From the NCBI RefSeq assembly GCF_024699075.1, contig NZ_JAILQF010000165.1, positions 1 through 15,359 on the forward strand: a stretch of 15,359 nt of DNA, given 5' to 3'. The position numbers were made by a program, and so were the translations under genes. Positions 1 through 5,958 of this stretch are shown here, piece by piece (the first letter of the stretch is position 1; every line of letters begins with the position of its first letter). The stretch is from Butyrivibrio sp. GTDB lineage: Bacteria > Bacillota_A > Clostridia > Lachnospirales > Lachnospiraceae. The notes beneath the pieces are model-generated. The model searched no databases and was not told the DNA's origin. It saw only the letters and a program-made list of their open reading frames with translations.

Positions 1-910
1 TAAGTCCCTTGTTTACACGCCATTCCATATCCGTAACCGGATCTATGCCGACCAGCTCACGAACACTCTTATAATTCAGGTGAAGATAGGCATCGTTGCT
101 AAATCCCTCCTCATAAGGATTTAGGATCTGCTTTGTGCTGCCCCTTTTAAAGAGCTGGTTACAGGGCTTGCAGGCAGGAACCAGGTTATACATCGACATT
201 GAAAAGAGCTCAAACTTGCTCTTAGGTCGAATGTGGTCAAGATCCCCTAGATATCTGCTATCTCCAAAATAATAGATATACTGCTGATTACAATATGGGC
301 AGACTCTTATACCAAGTCGTTTTACGTACTCGGCTCTGATTGAGCTCTTGCCCTTCTTCCCTGTGCCTGTGTCTTCATCTAGAAAATCATAATTGATGAT
401 CTTGCTAAGATCCTTATTTACCTTATCGAACTCTTTAGAAACAGATGAAATAAACTCTTCCATGTTTTTATTGTATTGGCAAATTACTGAGTCTGGGTCA
501 GGGCAAGGGTAATGAAATTGATTTTTCATCACGTCTATGAAGTTGTTGCCTTTATATTTATTCAGGTATTCTTCTCTTTCTCTCTGATACTCTGCTACGC
601 ACTTATGATGAGCATAGCCACGGACTTGATAGAGTTCCTTCAAGTATTCATGCAGATCGCTGAACTCACTGACAAAACATGCCACCTCATAATAAGCCTT
701 TGCCCAAGTGTGCTTTTCTATCAGGCCACTTATCGGCATTGTCAAAAGGTCTCTTATGGCATGATCATCAAGTTGTGTGATGATTTTGTGCGCATATATA
801 CTGGTAATGTCCGAACTGTAATTTACGATTTTATCCTTTATTATGTCCATTACCTGCTCGGCGTACCAATCTTCAATTTCAGCAGCATTCTTAATTTTAA
901 TCTTGATCAT
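1..910 (-). CDS. HNH endonuclease, PtuB-like (3' end beyond window)
   Basis: The minus strand is open from the ATG at 908-910 to the window edge, giving 303 visible residues and no stop, so the C-terminus is missing. A long, mostly helical N-terminal part (about 1-190) precedes an HNH nuclease core: CPYC (204-207), the LDHIRPKS block with catalytic-type D224-H225, N242, and CKPCN (247-251). The two CxxC pairs probably bind a structural zinc, as in McrA/PtuB-type HNH enzymes. The start has a good ribosome site (GAGGAA, 5 bases upstream) and overlaps the end of the upstream ATPase gene by 14 bases, so the two are translationally coupled. In Septu, an ATPase partner controls an HNH nuclease that cuts nucleic acid. 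The HNH assignment is firm; the PtuB assignment rests on the gene pair. Confidence 0.85.
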   Translation of the reverse strand, partial: MIKIKIKNAAEIEDWYAEQVMDIIKDKIVNYSSDITSIYAHKIITQLDDHAIRDLLTMPISGLIEKHTWAKAYYEVACFVSEFSDLHEYLKELYQVRGYAHHKCVAEYQREREEYLNKYKGNNFIDVMKNQFHYPCPDPDSVICQYNKNMEEFISSVSKEFDKVNKDLSKIINYDFLDEDTGTGKKGKSSIRAEYVKRLGIRVCPYCNQQYIYYFGDSRYLGDLDHIRPKSKFELFSMSMYNLVPACKPCNQLFKRGSTKQILNPYEEGFSNDAYLHLNYKSVRELVGIDPVTDMEWRVNKGL

Positions 911-2804
911 AGCCGTTCCTCATATAAAACCATTTTTTTGCCATCGTCAGTCTCTGCATAAGGCTATCTTTGATAAGGCCACCGCCCAGAATATCTATAC
1001 GATTACTTAGATCCTTATATTCTTCATCAAAATCATCTTTGTCTATCTGCCATTTATCTATGTTTTCTTCAAGCTCATTTAATCTGGTAACTATGCCATC
1101 GGCGAAGCCCTCAGCAAACTTACCAAACAATGACTCTGTAAAGAAGCCATCAATGAGAATATCGTTTATTCCGCTTAAAAGACCATATTTCGGATTTGAA
1201 ACTGTTAGATTTCCTTCATCATCCTTTCCCAAGCAGTAAATACTATCACTCTGTATGTCTGAAAGCATCAGCGGCGAATGTGTCGTTATTATTACTTGGA
1301 AGTTGATATCCTTATAACTATTATTCAGGAAGTAAGTGAGATTATCGATAAATGTCCTGCTCCATTCCGGGTGGAAGGACATATCTGGTTCGTCTAATAG
1401 GAGGATGCAGGTCTGTTCCCCGGGATTAGCCGGGTTAGCTGCCATACTCGTCCTTGTCTGCAAAGCTCCATGAATTGAGGCGAAAACATTGATGAAATTT
1501 GCTTCTCCCGAGCTCATATTGGAGAAGGTTACCTCTAGGATGGATTTATCACTAAACGAAACCTCTATCCTCCCCCTCCTATCAAAAATTTGCATGAGTC
1601 CATCAAGTTTGCCAGGCTCTAGTTCACTAATTGGTATAGAAATCGTCTCTCCTCTCACATAATATCTATTTGGGATATTCTCAAGTTCTTTTACTATATC
1701 TAAAACCACTCTTATATATTCACTTTTTTCATAGTATTTTAATTCCTCTAACAGGTAATTTTTGCGAGAATTATATGTATCTTTTTCTTCAGATGTCTTA
1801 TCGTATGGAGTAGTTTTTGCATATTCGTTGACGTCAGACTCCTCCATTTGATCAATGTCATACAAGTATGAATAAACTATAGTCTCTAGAAAGGCGATAA
1901 TAAAGCGTTGCTTAACAATGTCACTATCATAACTTCCCAAATACAATGCACCTTGTAAAGCCCTGACATTTCTTCCATAAATCCTTTTTGCTACTAATTC
2001 GTATTTATCTATTGTATTTTCAGTTTCTTCATTATAGTTATTTTTATTAAGCAACTCAGTAACATACGCAAGCCGTATATCAATTTCCGTTCCGGGTTTA
2101 GAACCCATCTTAGCTGAAAAATTGGCATCGCGATATGAATCTACAAGATACTTTGTAACTGATTCATAACTACTTGCATTACAACTAAACCTACGAAATA
2201 AATATTCACGTGAAATATCATAATTATCTTTAGGAGTGTAATCATTAAACCAATTAACTCCTGTATTATTCTGAAAATAAACATAAAATAGCTTTTCAAT
2301 ATTAAAACGCGAATCCTTCAGCTTGTTGATAGGCTTGAACTCAAGTATCTTGCTATTTTCAAAATCATATCGGATCATTATACAATCAGCAGGCTTAAAC
2401 TCTGGTTCATTGTATACAAAATTTTTCAAAAATGAAAACCAGTATCCCTCAATAGCAAATGTATCATCGTATAAATGATAAATAGCGACCCATATATTTG
2501 CATCTATTCCTTGTAAGACATTTTGCTTGTTATTATAATAACTGAAATATTGAATCCGATCTCTTTCAGGCAACCCCAAAAGCCTCATTATAGTAGACTT
2601 ACCAATGCCATTCTTGCCAACCAGAACATTAATGTCTTGGATATTATCTCCATAAATATTGATTCTGTTTGGATTGTTTTTCTTTTCTATCTTTAAATCA
2701 CGGTGCTTGCTATCATATGTGACCTCATAGTTCTTACTGAAGTTTATTCCGGTTTTGTCGATGCACATTCCCAAATGCTCGACATATAAATATACTAGTT
2801 CCAT
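897..2804 (-). CDS. ABC/SMC-type AAA ATPase, PtuA-like defence protein
   Basis: This 635-residue protein is a soluble ABC-fold ATPase of the RecF/SMC/OLD type. Walker A is GKNGIGKST (63-71), the ABC signature is SSGE (431-434), Walker B is CILLLDEP (466-473, catalytic E472), and the switch histidine is H509 in TTHS. Between the two halves lies a roughly 350-residue, largely helical and charged insertion. There is no TOPRIM nuclease domain after the ATPase core, unlike OLD nucleases; the tail (about 555-635) is helical. A nuclease is instead supplied by the overlapping HNH gene downstream. That arrangement matches Septu (PtuA-PtuB) and the effector pair of some retrons; no reverse transcriptase is visible on the upstream side. 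The start is preceded by a G-rich site (GGGGGA) a few bases upstream. Other ATPase-HNH defence types remain possible. Confidence 0.8.
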   Translation of the reverse strand: MELVYLYVEHLGMCIDKTGINFSKNYEVTYDSKHRDLKIEKKNNPNRINIYGDNIQDINVLVGKNGIGKSTIMRLLGLPERDRIQYFSYYNNKQNVLQGIDANIWVAIYHLYDDTFAIEGYWFSFLKNFVYNEPEFKPADCIMIRYDFENSKILEFKPINKLKDSRFNIEKLFYVYFQNNTGVNWFNDYTPKDNYDISREYLFRRFSCNASSYESVTKYLVDSYRDANFSAKMGSKPGTEIDIRLAYVTELLNKNNYNEETENTIDKYELVAKRIYGRNVRALQGALYLGSYDSDIVKQRFIIAFLETIVYSYLYDIDQMEESDVNEYAKTTPYDKTSEEKDTYNSRKNYLLEELKYYEKSEYIRVVLDIVKELENIPNRYYVRGETISIPISELEPGKLDGLMQIFDRRGRIEVSFSDKSILEVTFSNMSSGEANFINVFASIHGALQTRTSMAANPANPGEQTCILLLDEPDMSFHPEWSRTFIDNLTYFLNNSYKDINFQVIITTHSPLMLSDIQSDSIYCLGKDDEGNLTVSNPKYGLLSGINDILIDGFFTESLFGKFAEGFADGIVTRLNELEENIDKWQIDKDDFDEEYKDLSNRIDILGGGLIKDSLMQRLTMAKKWFYMRNGYDQD

Positions 2805-2827
2805 ACATCCCCCAATTTACAGTTTTC

Positions 2828-2840
2828 TATAACAGTTATA
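2828..2840. promoter_or_regulatory. 13-bp palindrome in ATPase leader, possible operator
   Basis: TATAAC-A-GTTATA is a perfect inverted repeat with a single central base, 24-36 bases upstream of the ATPase start codon and downstream of its best -10 box. Such a position would suit a repressor site or a short leader structure. No regulator gene is adjacent, and in AT-rich DNA a palindrome like this can arise by chance. Confidence 0.3.
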
Positions 2841-2890
2841 ACATCTTTCTGACCTGGAGCGAAGTCCAGCTTTTTTACGAATCATAGATA

Positions 2891-2919
2891 ATTATACTAT
2901 TCAAAGTAATTATATATAA
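2891..2919 (-). promoter_or_regulatory. Candidate promoter for ATPase-HNH pair
   Basis: Read on the minus strand there is a perfect TATAAT at 2891-2896. A weak -35-like hexamer, TTATAT, lies at 2914-2919 with 17-bp spacing. A second TATAAT lies at 2909-2914 with no recognisable -35. The region is very AT-rich, so the exact start is uncertain. The leader would be about 80 nt and contains the palindrome at 2828-2840 and a 5-bp-stem hairpin at 2854-2869. Confidence 0.4.
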
Positions 2920-2961
2920 TAAGAAATTCACTGTTTTTTGTATTAAATCGATTTAAGTTAA

Positions 2962-3013
2962 GTCCAAAACAAAAATGCCAGCGACCATAAATAATTACGG
3001 TTACTGGCATTTT
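2962..3013 (-). terminator. Strong intrinsic terminator hairpin
   Basis: Ten perfectly paired bases (AAAATGCCAG at 2972-2981 with CTGGCATTTT at 3004-3013) are extended by four more pairs after one mismatch. On the minus strand the stem is followed by a T-rich tail (TTTTTGTTTT), so it should end minus-strand transcripts coming from the 3156-3568 region. This isolates the ATPase-HNH pair from upstream read-through. The other strand has a shorter T tail. Confidence 0.7.
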
Positions 3014-3155
3014 CATTGTTACGTGCGTATTTGTATATCTAGAGTAACAACTGCAAAATTCTCCCCACTAATTTTTTATTCATTAACAAGTGTAGTTATT
3101 AGATCCTTTAAAGAAAGTTGATTAGTAAACAGCTGCGCAATAATAATGATTTGAG

Positions 3156-3290
3156 TTACATGCCTTTCAATGACTGTATCCCCCAGTCATTTGGCTTTAC
3201 AGGAAATTTCTGCTGTTTGCGATCCGGTGTATTATGATAAGTACTATTATTCATAATTTTTTCACAGAACCCTCTAATCAGAGGATTCTG
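3156..3290 (-). pseudogene. Short coding-like C-terminal fragment
   Basis: The minus frame is open from just after a TAG at 3291-3293 to a TAA at 3156-3158. It reads like the end of a soluble protein (it includes KQQKFPVKPNDWGIQSLKGM) and contains an internal ATG at 3254. That ATG has no convincing ribosome site. The 3278-3568 ORF sits directly upstream in another frame and overlaps it by 13 bases, so the two may be one gene broken by a frameshift. I do not recognise the family. The terminator at 2962-3013 lies downstream. Confidence 0.3.
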
Positions 3291-3568
3291 CTAATCACCT
3301 CCTCGAAGAATTCCATAAATACTGCGGAATTGAAAACATAGTCGAAGAATATCTTTAGTAAGTAATTACAGAGAGCACGAAAAACAAATAATGCGAAAAC
3401 CAGGCAAAGCTTACGCATCTTGTTTACAAAGGGATTGCGCATAAACCCTTTAAATGCTTTCTTAATCCTAACCCAAGTACTCTCGACGCCATTTTTGGAG
3501 ATGATTGATTCTAATAGTCTATTCTTCATAAGACACCACTTTCCATTAGTGGCTACGAGAATTTTCAC
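3278..3568 (-). CDS. Hypothetical small membrane-associated protein
   Basis: This is a 96-residue ORF read from a GTG at 3566-3568. An ATG 13 codons inside (MKNRLLES) is an alternative start, and neither has a strong ribosome site. The first half is basic (IKKAFKGFMRNPF). One hydrophobic stretch follows (LCLVFALFVFRALCNYLL, roughly residues 54-71), and the tail ends EEVISRIL. A small hairpin (3266-3289) spans its stop. I do not recognise the family. It lies among gene fragments, so it may itself be a remnant joined to the 3156-3290 fragment. Confidence 0.35.
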   Translation of the reverse strand: MKILVATNGKWCLMKNRLLESIISKNGVESTWVRIKKAFKGFMRNPFVNKMRKLCLVFALFVFRALCNYLLKIFFDYVFNSAVFMEFFEEVISRIL

Positions 3569-3694
3569 TTGTCAATGTTCATTTATCTCTACAATTATTT
3601 TAATTTTATTAGTATATGTTTTCAAGCTTTTAACAGCTACCTTTTTTCACAAAAATGATGCCCTATTTTTATGAAATATTTGATAGCCTCCTCA

Positions 3695-3905
3695 TCACCC
3701 CACATCCATCTTATTAGTCTTCTTCAGATACTTAGCCGGTATAGGATTATCCATCCTCCACACTATGCTCATGGGCTTGCTTCCGGTATGGCTCAGGTAA
3801 TTGGCTGTGCCGAGGAATGAGTATGGGGCTGTGCCGACACTGTCTTTTTGAATTCTCTGACGAATAGTAGTACTCTGCTGCCTTCTTTCGCATGGGCTAT
3901 ATCTT
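3695..3905 (-). pseudogene. DUF3427 helicase C-terminal remnant, frameshifted
   Basis: Two minus-strand frames together give the conserved end of DUF3427 helicases. The upstream frame reads IAHAKEGSRVLLFVREFKK, and the downstream frame continues SVGTAPYSFLGTANYL, then SHTGSKPMSIVW and NPIPAKYLKKTNK before a TGA at 3695-3697. The LLFVRE, PYxFLG, PMSIxW and PIPAKYLKKTNK blocks are family hallmarks as I know them. The frames switch at an A-run around 3844-3850 (T-run on the plus strand), a typical indel site. The helicase motor and nuclease parts are absent: upstream of about 3905 the sequence becomes a different small ORF. Full-length relatives are superfamily-2 helicases often found in defence islands. 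The identification rests on motif memory, not a search. Confidence 0.65.
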
Positions 3906-3956
3906 TTGCCAGTGACAGATGTTTCCGATGTTGTGCTCTAAATAATCGTACCAGGT

Positions 3957-4088
3957 TCAATAAACACAGTGATAAGCAGTAAAAGAATATCTATAGCCTT
4001 TAGTTGAATGAGGGTCACATTTATGACTATCGTGTTTGCTCGCCTGGTACCAATTAACCTTTGTGTTGTTCTGTCCTTTTCTACTCAT
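3957..4088 (-). CDS. 43-aa His/Cys-rich small protein, possibly truncated
   Basis: The ATG at 4086-4088 has a clear ribosome site (GGAG, about 5 bases upstream). The ORF gives 43 residues: a basic start (MSRKGQNNTK), then NWYQAS, KHDSHKCDPHSTKG and a tail AYHCVY. The clustered His and Cys residues hint at metal binding. After the TGA at 3957-3959 the same frame continues in protein-like sequence (WYDYLEHNIGNICHWQ) to a TAG at 3897-3899. The parent protein may therefore have been about 63 residues, broken by a nonsense change. The part encoding KHDSHKCDP is duplicated at 4516-4551. Its end overlaps the DUF3427 remnant. I do not recognise the family. Confidence 0.45.
   Translation of the reverse strand: MSRKGQNNTKVNWYQASKHDSHKCDPHSTKGYRYSFTAYHCVY
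4003..4038. repeat. 36-bp direct repeat, copy 1
   Basis: This copy matches 4516-4551 at 34 of 36 bases (differences at repeat positions 7 and 21). On the minus strand both copies are in the same reading frame and encode KHDSHKCDP(H/R)ST. The copies are 513 bp apart and bracket the self-contained 43-aa gene at 4182-4313. Confidence 0.8.
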
Positions 4089-4125
4089 TTTATCTCCAAT
4101 CTCTTATTTCTCGCATAAGTGCGCA

Positions 4126-4166
4126 TTAAAAAAAGTCCTACTGAGCTTTATCACTCAATAGGACTT
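4126..4166 (-). terminator. Intrinsic terminator of 43-aa gene
   Basis: AAGTCCTA (4133-4140) pairs with TAGGACTT (4159-4166), with four further pairs (TGAG/CTCA) inside after one mismatch. On the minus strand the stem runs directly into a run of seven T (4128-4134). This is a textbook rho-independent terminator 16 bases after the stop of the 4182-4313 gene. Confidence 0.85.
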
Positions 4167-4181
4167 GTAGGTTTAGATATA

Positions 4182-4313
4182 TTAGTTTTCCTGTGACTTT
4201 ATGTGTTTTTTGATTATTTCCTTGACCCGGTCAATCTTACCGTCCTCAAGTAATTCTAGTAGCAATTCCATAAGCATTGAAAATTCTTCACGTGTCATAT
4301 TCTCATTCTCCAT
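4182..4313 (-). CDS. 43-aa acidic helical protein with own promoter and terminator
   Basis: I chose the ATG at 4311-4313 (MENENMTREEF...) over an upstream in-frame ATG at 4370. It follows a purine-rich site (AAAGGTGG) at suitable spacing, and the upstream ATG would lie before the predicted transcription start. The 43-residue product is acidic in its first two thirds, with a leucine-rich helix (LMELLLELLEDG). It ends basic (VKEIIKKHIKSQEN), so two amphipathic helices are likely. No transmembrane segment or known motif is visible. Antitoxin-like, regulator-like and orphan small-protein roles are all possible. Precise promoter and terminator sites make this a monocistronic unit, more convincing than most 43-aa ORFs. 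Confidence 0.6.
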   Translation of the reverse strand: MENENMTREEFSMLMELLLELLEDGKIDRVKEIIKKHIKSQEN

Positions 4314-4338
4314 ACAACCACCACCTTTCGATGGTTCG

Positions 4339-4367
4339 AGTATATCATGCCTAAAAGCCCTATTCAA
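4339..4367 (-). promoter_or_regulatory. Sigma-A-type promoter for 43-aa gene
   Basis: On the minus strand TTGAAT (4362-4367) and TATACT (4339-4344) are separated by exactly 17 bp, and a TG precedes the -10 by one base. Transcription would begin about 20 bases before the ATG at 4313. This is the best-formed promoter in the window. Confidence 0.7.
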
Positions 4368-4434
4368 CAATATAAGTTGAACCTTGCTACGATTTATCCT
4401 CTAGACCTTACCTAGGTTTTTTACTACTTACAAA

Positions 4435-4511
4435 GGTGGTATCTGCTTGGATACACTACCTGTCCTTACTTAAGGCATTGACAGTCTCGTCGTTAGGTGT
4501 CACTCCACCTA
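4435..4511. other. Cluster of three hairpins, possible structured RNA
   Basis: Three inverted repeats follow one another with almost no gap. GTATC/GATAC (4439-4443, 4450-4454) is flanked by GGT/ACC. CTGT/ACAG (4460-4463, 4481-4484) encloses CCTT-ACTT-AAGG (4464-4475). TAGGTG/CACCTA (4494-4499, 4506-4511) has a 6-base loop. All frames here are short and interrupted. Either strand could be the structured RNA. A mobile-element end or a structured leader are alternatives. No known riboswitch was recognised. Confidence 0.35.
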
Positions 4512-4568
4512 TACGGTTGAACGAGGGTCACATTTGTGACTATCGTGTTTGTTGAACTCCTCATTCAT
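4509..4568 (-). pseudogene. 19-codon ORF, partial copy of the His/Cys-rich small gene
   Basis: An ATG at 4566-4568 opens a 19-residue frame (MNEEFNKHDSHKCDPRSTV) that ends at TAG 4509-4511. Its middle is the second copy of the 36-bp repeat, in the same frame as in the 3957-4088 gene. It begins three bases after the stop of the HEPN-like ORF. It is best read as a truncated duplicate rather than a functional gene. Confidence 0.4.
4516..4551. repeat. 36-bp direct repeat, copy 2
   Basis: Partner of 4003-4038. This copy contains a perfect 14-bp inverted repeat (GTCACA-TT-TGTGAC, 4528-4541); copy 1 has lost one base pair of it. Confidence 0.8.
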
Positions 4569-4571
4569 AAC

Positions 4572-4817
4572 TTAATCACATTGATACCAGGTTATTATCT
4601 CCTCTAATGGAGGAATGCGATCCAATATCAAATCCACAAAATTACAATAAACATCTATATCTTCAAGAAACTCCCCAGCAGTTCCAATATCTCTAAAATT
4701 AAAGGAATGTATAGCATTTCTATATCCCTGAATCTTATCCACCCATTTATACATTGGATCCATAGTGCTATCCCAAAGAATCCCTGTGCTGAAATTCTTA
4801 ATTCCTTCAAGCATCAT
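4572..4817 (-). pseudogene. HEPN-like domain fragment, N-terminally truncated
   Basis: This 81-residue ORF starts at tandem ATGs (4812-4817) without a convincing ribosome site. The frame is open a further seven codons upstream (TIIVEPNE) to a TAA, so it reads like the 3' end of a longer gene. The central segment YRNAIHSFNFRDIGT resembles the R-N-x-x-H signature of HEPN-type RNase domains, though R and H are three residues apart rather than the usual four to six. The rest is helical (FLEDIDVYCNFVDLIL). HEPN proteins act as toxins or defence RNases. If so, this is another decayed defence gene. The assignment is tentative, and a small intact protein is possible. Confidence 0.45.
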
Positions 4818-5148
4818 TTCATTAGGCTCAACGATTATTGTTTATTTATTAGTTATCACTTATTTCGGAATATAAATAAAAATACCTGCAACCTTTGGTG
4901 AAGCTTAAGCCACCTTAGTTGCAGGTATTCCTATTCTAATGATCTCATTACATCCTACGTGAAGCGAAGGCCACTTGGACTACATGATCATCCTGTTTGT
5001 AAGACAATGTACCGGTTATCCCTCGGCATTTATATTCACAATATATTTGCTGTTGACTTTCTTTCGTTGTCTTATCTTGAGTTAATAATATCAAAGCATT
5101 TATCACAGAAGTGTCACACATGTTCTAAAATATTATATTTGTTCTTAT
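4818..5148. other. Intergenic stretch without recognisable gene
   Basis: This is the gap between the end of the glycan operon and the remnant region. Apart from the hairpin at 4874-4929 I see no supported gene on either strand; minus-strand frames are full of stops. Two short similar motifs occur (GTGAAGCTTAAGCCAC at 4899-4914 and GTGAAGCGAAGGCCAC at 4959-4974). Confidence 0.5.
4874..4929 (-). terminator. Intrinsic terminator, probable end of glycan operon
   Basis: A 12-bp perfect stem (AATACCTGCAAC at 4881-4892 with its complement at 4918-4929) contains an inner GGTG/CACC pairing. On the minus strand the stem is followed by TTTTTATTTAT. It lies about 220 bases after the last operon gene, with no other terminator between, so it is the likely transcript end. 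Confidence 0.7.
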
Positions 5149-5958
5149 TTATGCCATTTCACCATCTCGTGCTTCCATAAATCCTGCCTCTTCTACCTTT
5201 TCACGTATGTCACAACTATTCTCATATGTAGTCATTCCAAAGTGTGATAGATATAGTCTGGCACCTGCCTTTAGCATATTCTGATGCAGCATAGCTTTTT
5301 TTAGAAGTGAATTCATAGCAAGGCTATTATGACCAGCGATTCGATAATCTGCGCTGTTTTCGCCAACAGTACCGTCTAAGACCATTCCATCAAAGCAAGT
5401 GCTTCTTAATATGTCCCATGTCTTAGTTGTGAACCATCCTCCATCCAAGCCATAAAACCATGTTTCAGTTCCATCGCTAATAATATAATGGCTTCCGCGT
5501 TCCCCCTTTGGAGCATAATGGTTAGCTTCAAGATTCTGCCAAGAAAGGCCGCTTGCATTTATTATCTGCCATCTTCTCATTGGACACAGTACAACTTGTC
5601 TTAAATGGTTATTGCTTAATGCATGACCATGAATACTATCTCTGCATAGATCAAGATTATTTTTAGCTCCAGTATGAAAATACAGTCTAATCTTCTTCCT
5701 GGTAAGGCTAAGAAGATGACCAAGTTCATCTGTGCTCCAATGATCTTCATGAGTATGTGTCAGAAAGATTGCTTCAATATTTCCAAAGTCTATATCAGGT
5801 ATAGTTTTTAAATATTCGACTATACCAGGGCCTATATCAATCAACACTTTTCCATTAACGAGCATACTTGCATGATGTCTGTAAAAAGCTCCATCAACAG
5901 GCTCTTTATTAGGCCAATCGGCCGCACCTGTTCCCAAGAATCTAAGTTCCATTATCAT
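5149..5958 (-). CDS. MBL-fold metallo-hydrolase
   Basis: This 269-residue soluble protein has the metallo-beta-lactamase fold signature. It carries THTHEDHW (H68, H70, D72, H73), an upstream LIDIGPG (D41), a GLDGGW aspartate (D172), and further candidate metal ligands at H147, H210 and H239 (LSHFG). These predict a binuclear zinc hydrolase of the RNase Z/PhnP-like branch rather than a beta-lactamase. There is no signal peptide, so it acts in the cytoplasm. Its ATG overlaps the TAA of the DUF5722 gene by one base. The ribosome site GGAGA is 4 bases before this ATG and 10 before an in-frame ATG two codons later, so the start may be MELRFLG. As last gene of a rhamnoside operon it may hydrolyse an ester, lactone or phosphodiester on the substrate; that role is inference. 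Confidence 0.85.
   Translation of the reverse strand: MIMELRFLGTGAADWPNKEPVDGAFYRHHASMLVNGKVLIDIGPGIVEYLKTIPDIDFGNIEAIFLTHTHEDHWSTDELGHLLSLTRKKIRLYFHTGAKNNLDLCRDSIHGHALSNNHLRQVVLCPMRRWQIINASGLSWQNLEANHYAPKGERGSHYIISDGTETWFYGLDGGWFTTKTWDILRSTCFDGMVLDGTVGENSADYRIAGHNSLAMNSLLKKAMLHQNMLKAGARLYLSHFGMTTYENSCDIREKVEEAGFMEARDGEMA

Noticed and set aside
512..961. 149-codon plus-strand ORF
   Set aside because: It lies antisense to the HNH gene, whose nuclease motifs and ribosome site are clear; its translation is low-complexity hydrophobic shadow sequence.
2854..2876. Plus-strand terminator-like hairpin followed by six T
   Set aside because: The stem is only five pairs and no plus-strand gene lies upstream to need it; noted only as a leader structure of the ATPase gene.
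4899..4974. Two similar 16-base motifs (GTGAAGC...GCCAC)
   Set aside because: Only 13 of 16 bases match, and the first lies in the loop of a terminator; too weak to call a repeat family.
2805..5148. Retron reverse transcriptase or msr-msd RNA partnering the ATPase-HNH pair
   Set aside because: No frame in this stretch shows reverse-transcriptase motifs, and the hairpins present do not form the long retron stem arrangement.
3600..5148. Intact insertion sequence or transposase
   Set aside because: The repeats and hairpins are suggestive, but no transposase motif or paired terminal inverted repeats could be found.
4959..5180. 73-codon plus-strand ORF beginning with GTG
   Set aside because: It has no ribosome site, runs into the end of the MBL gene on the opposite strand, and shows no family features despite a CHTC motif.
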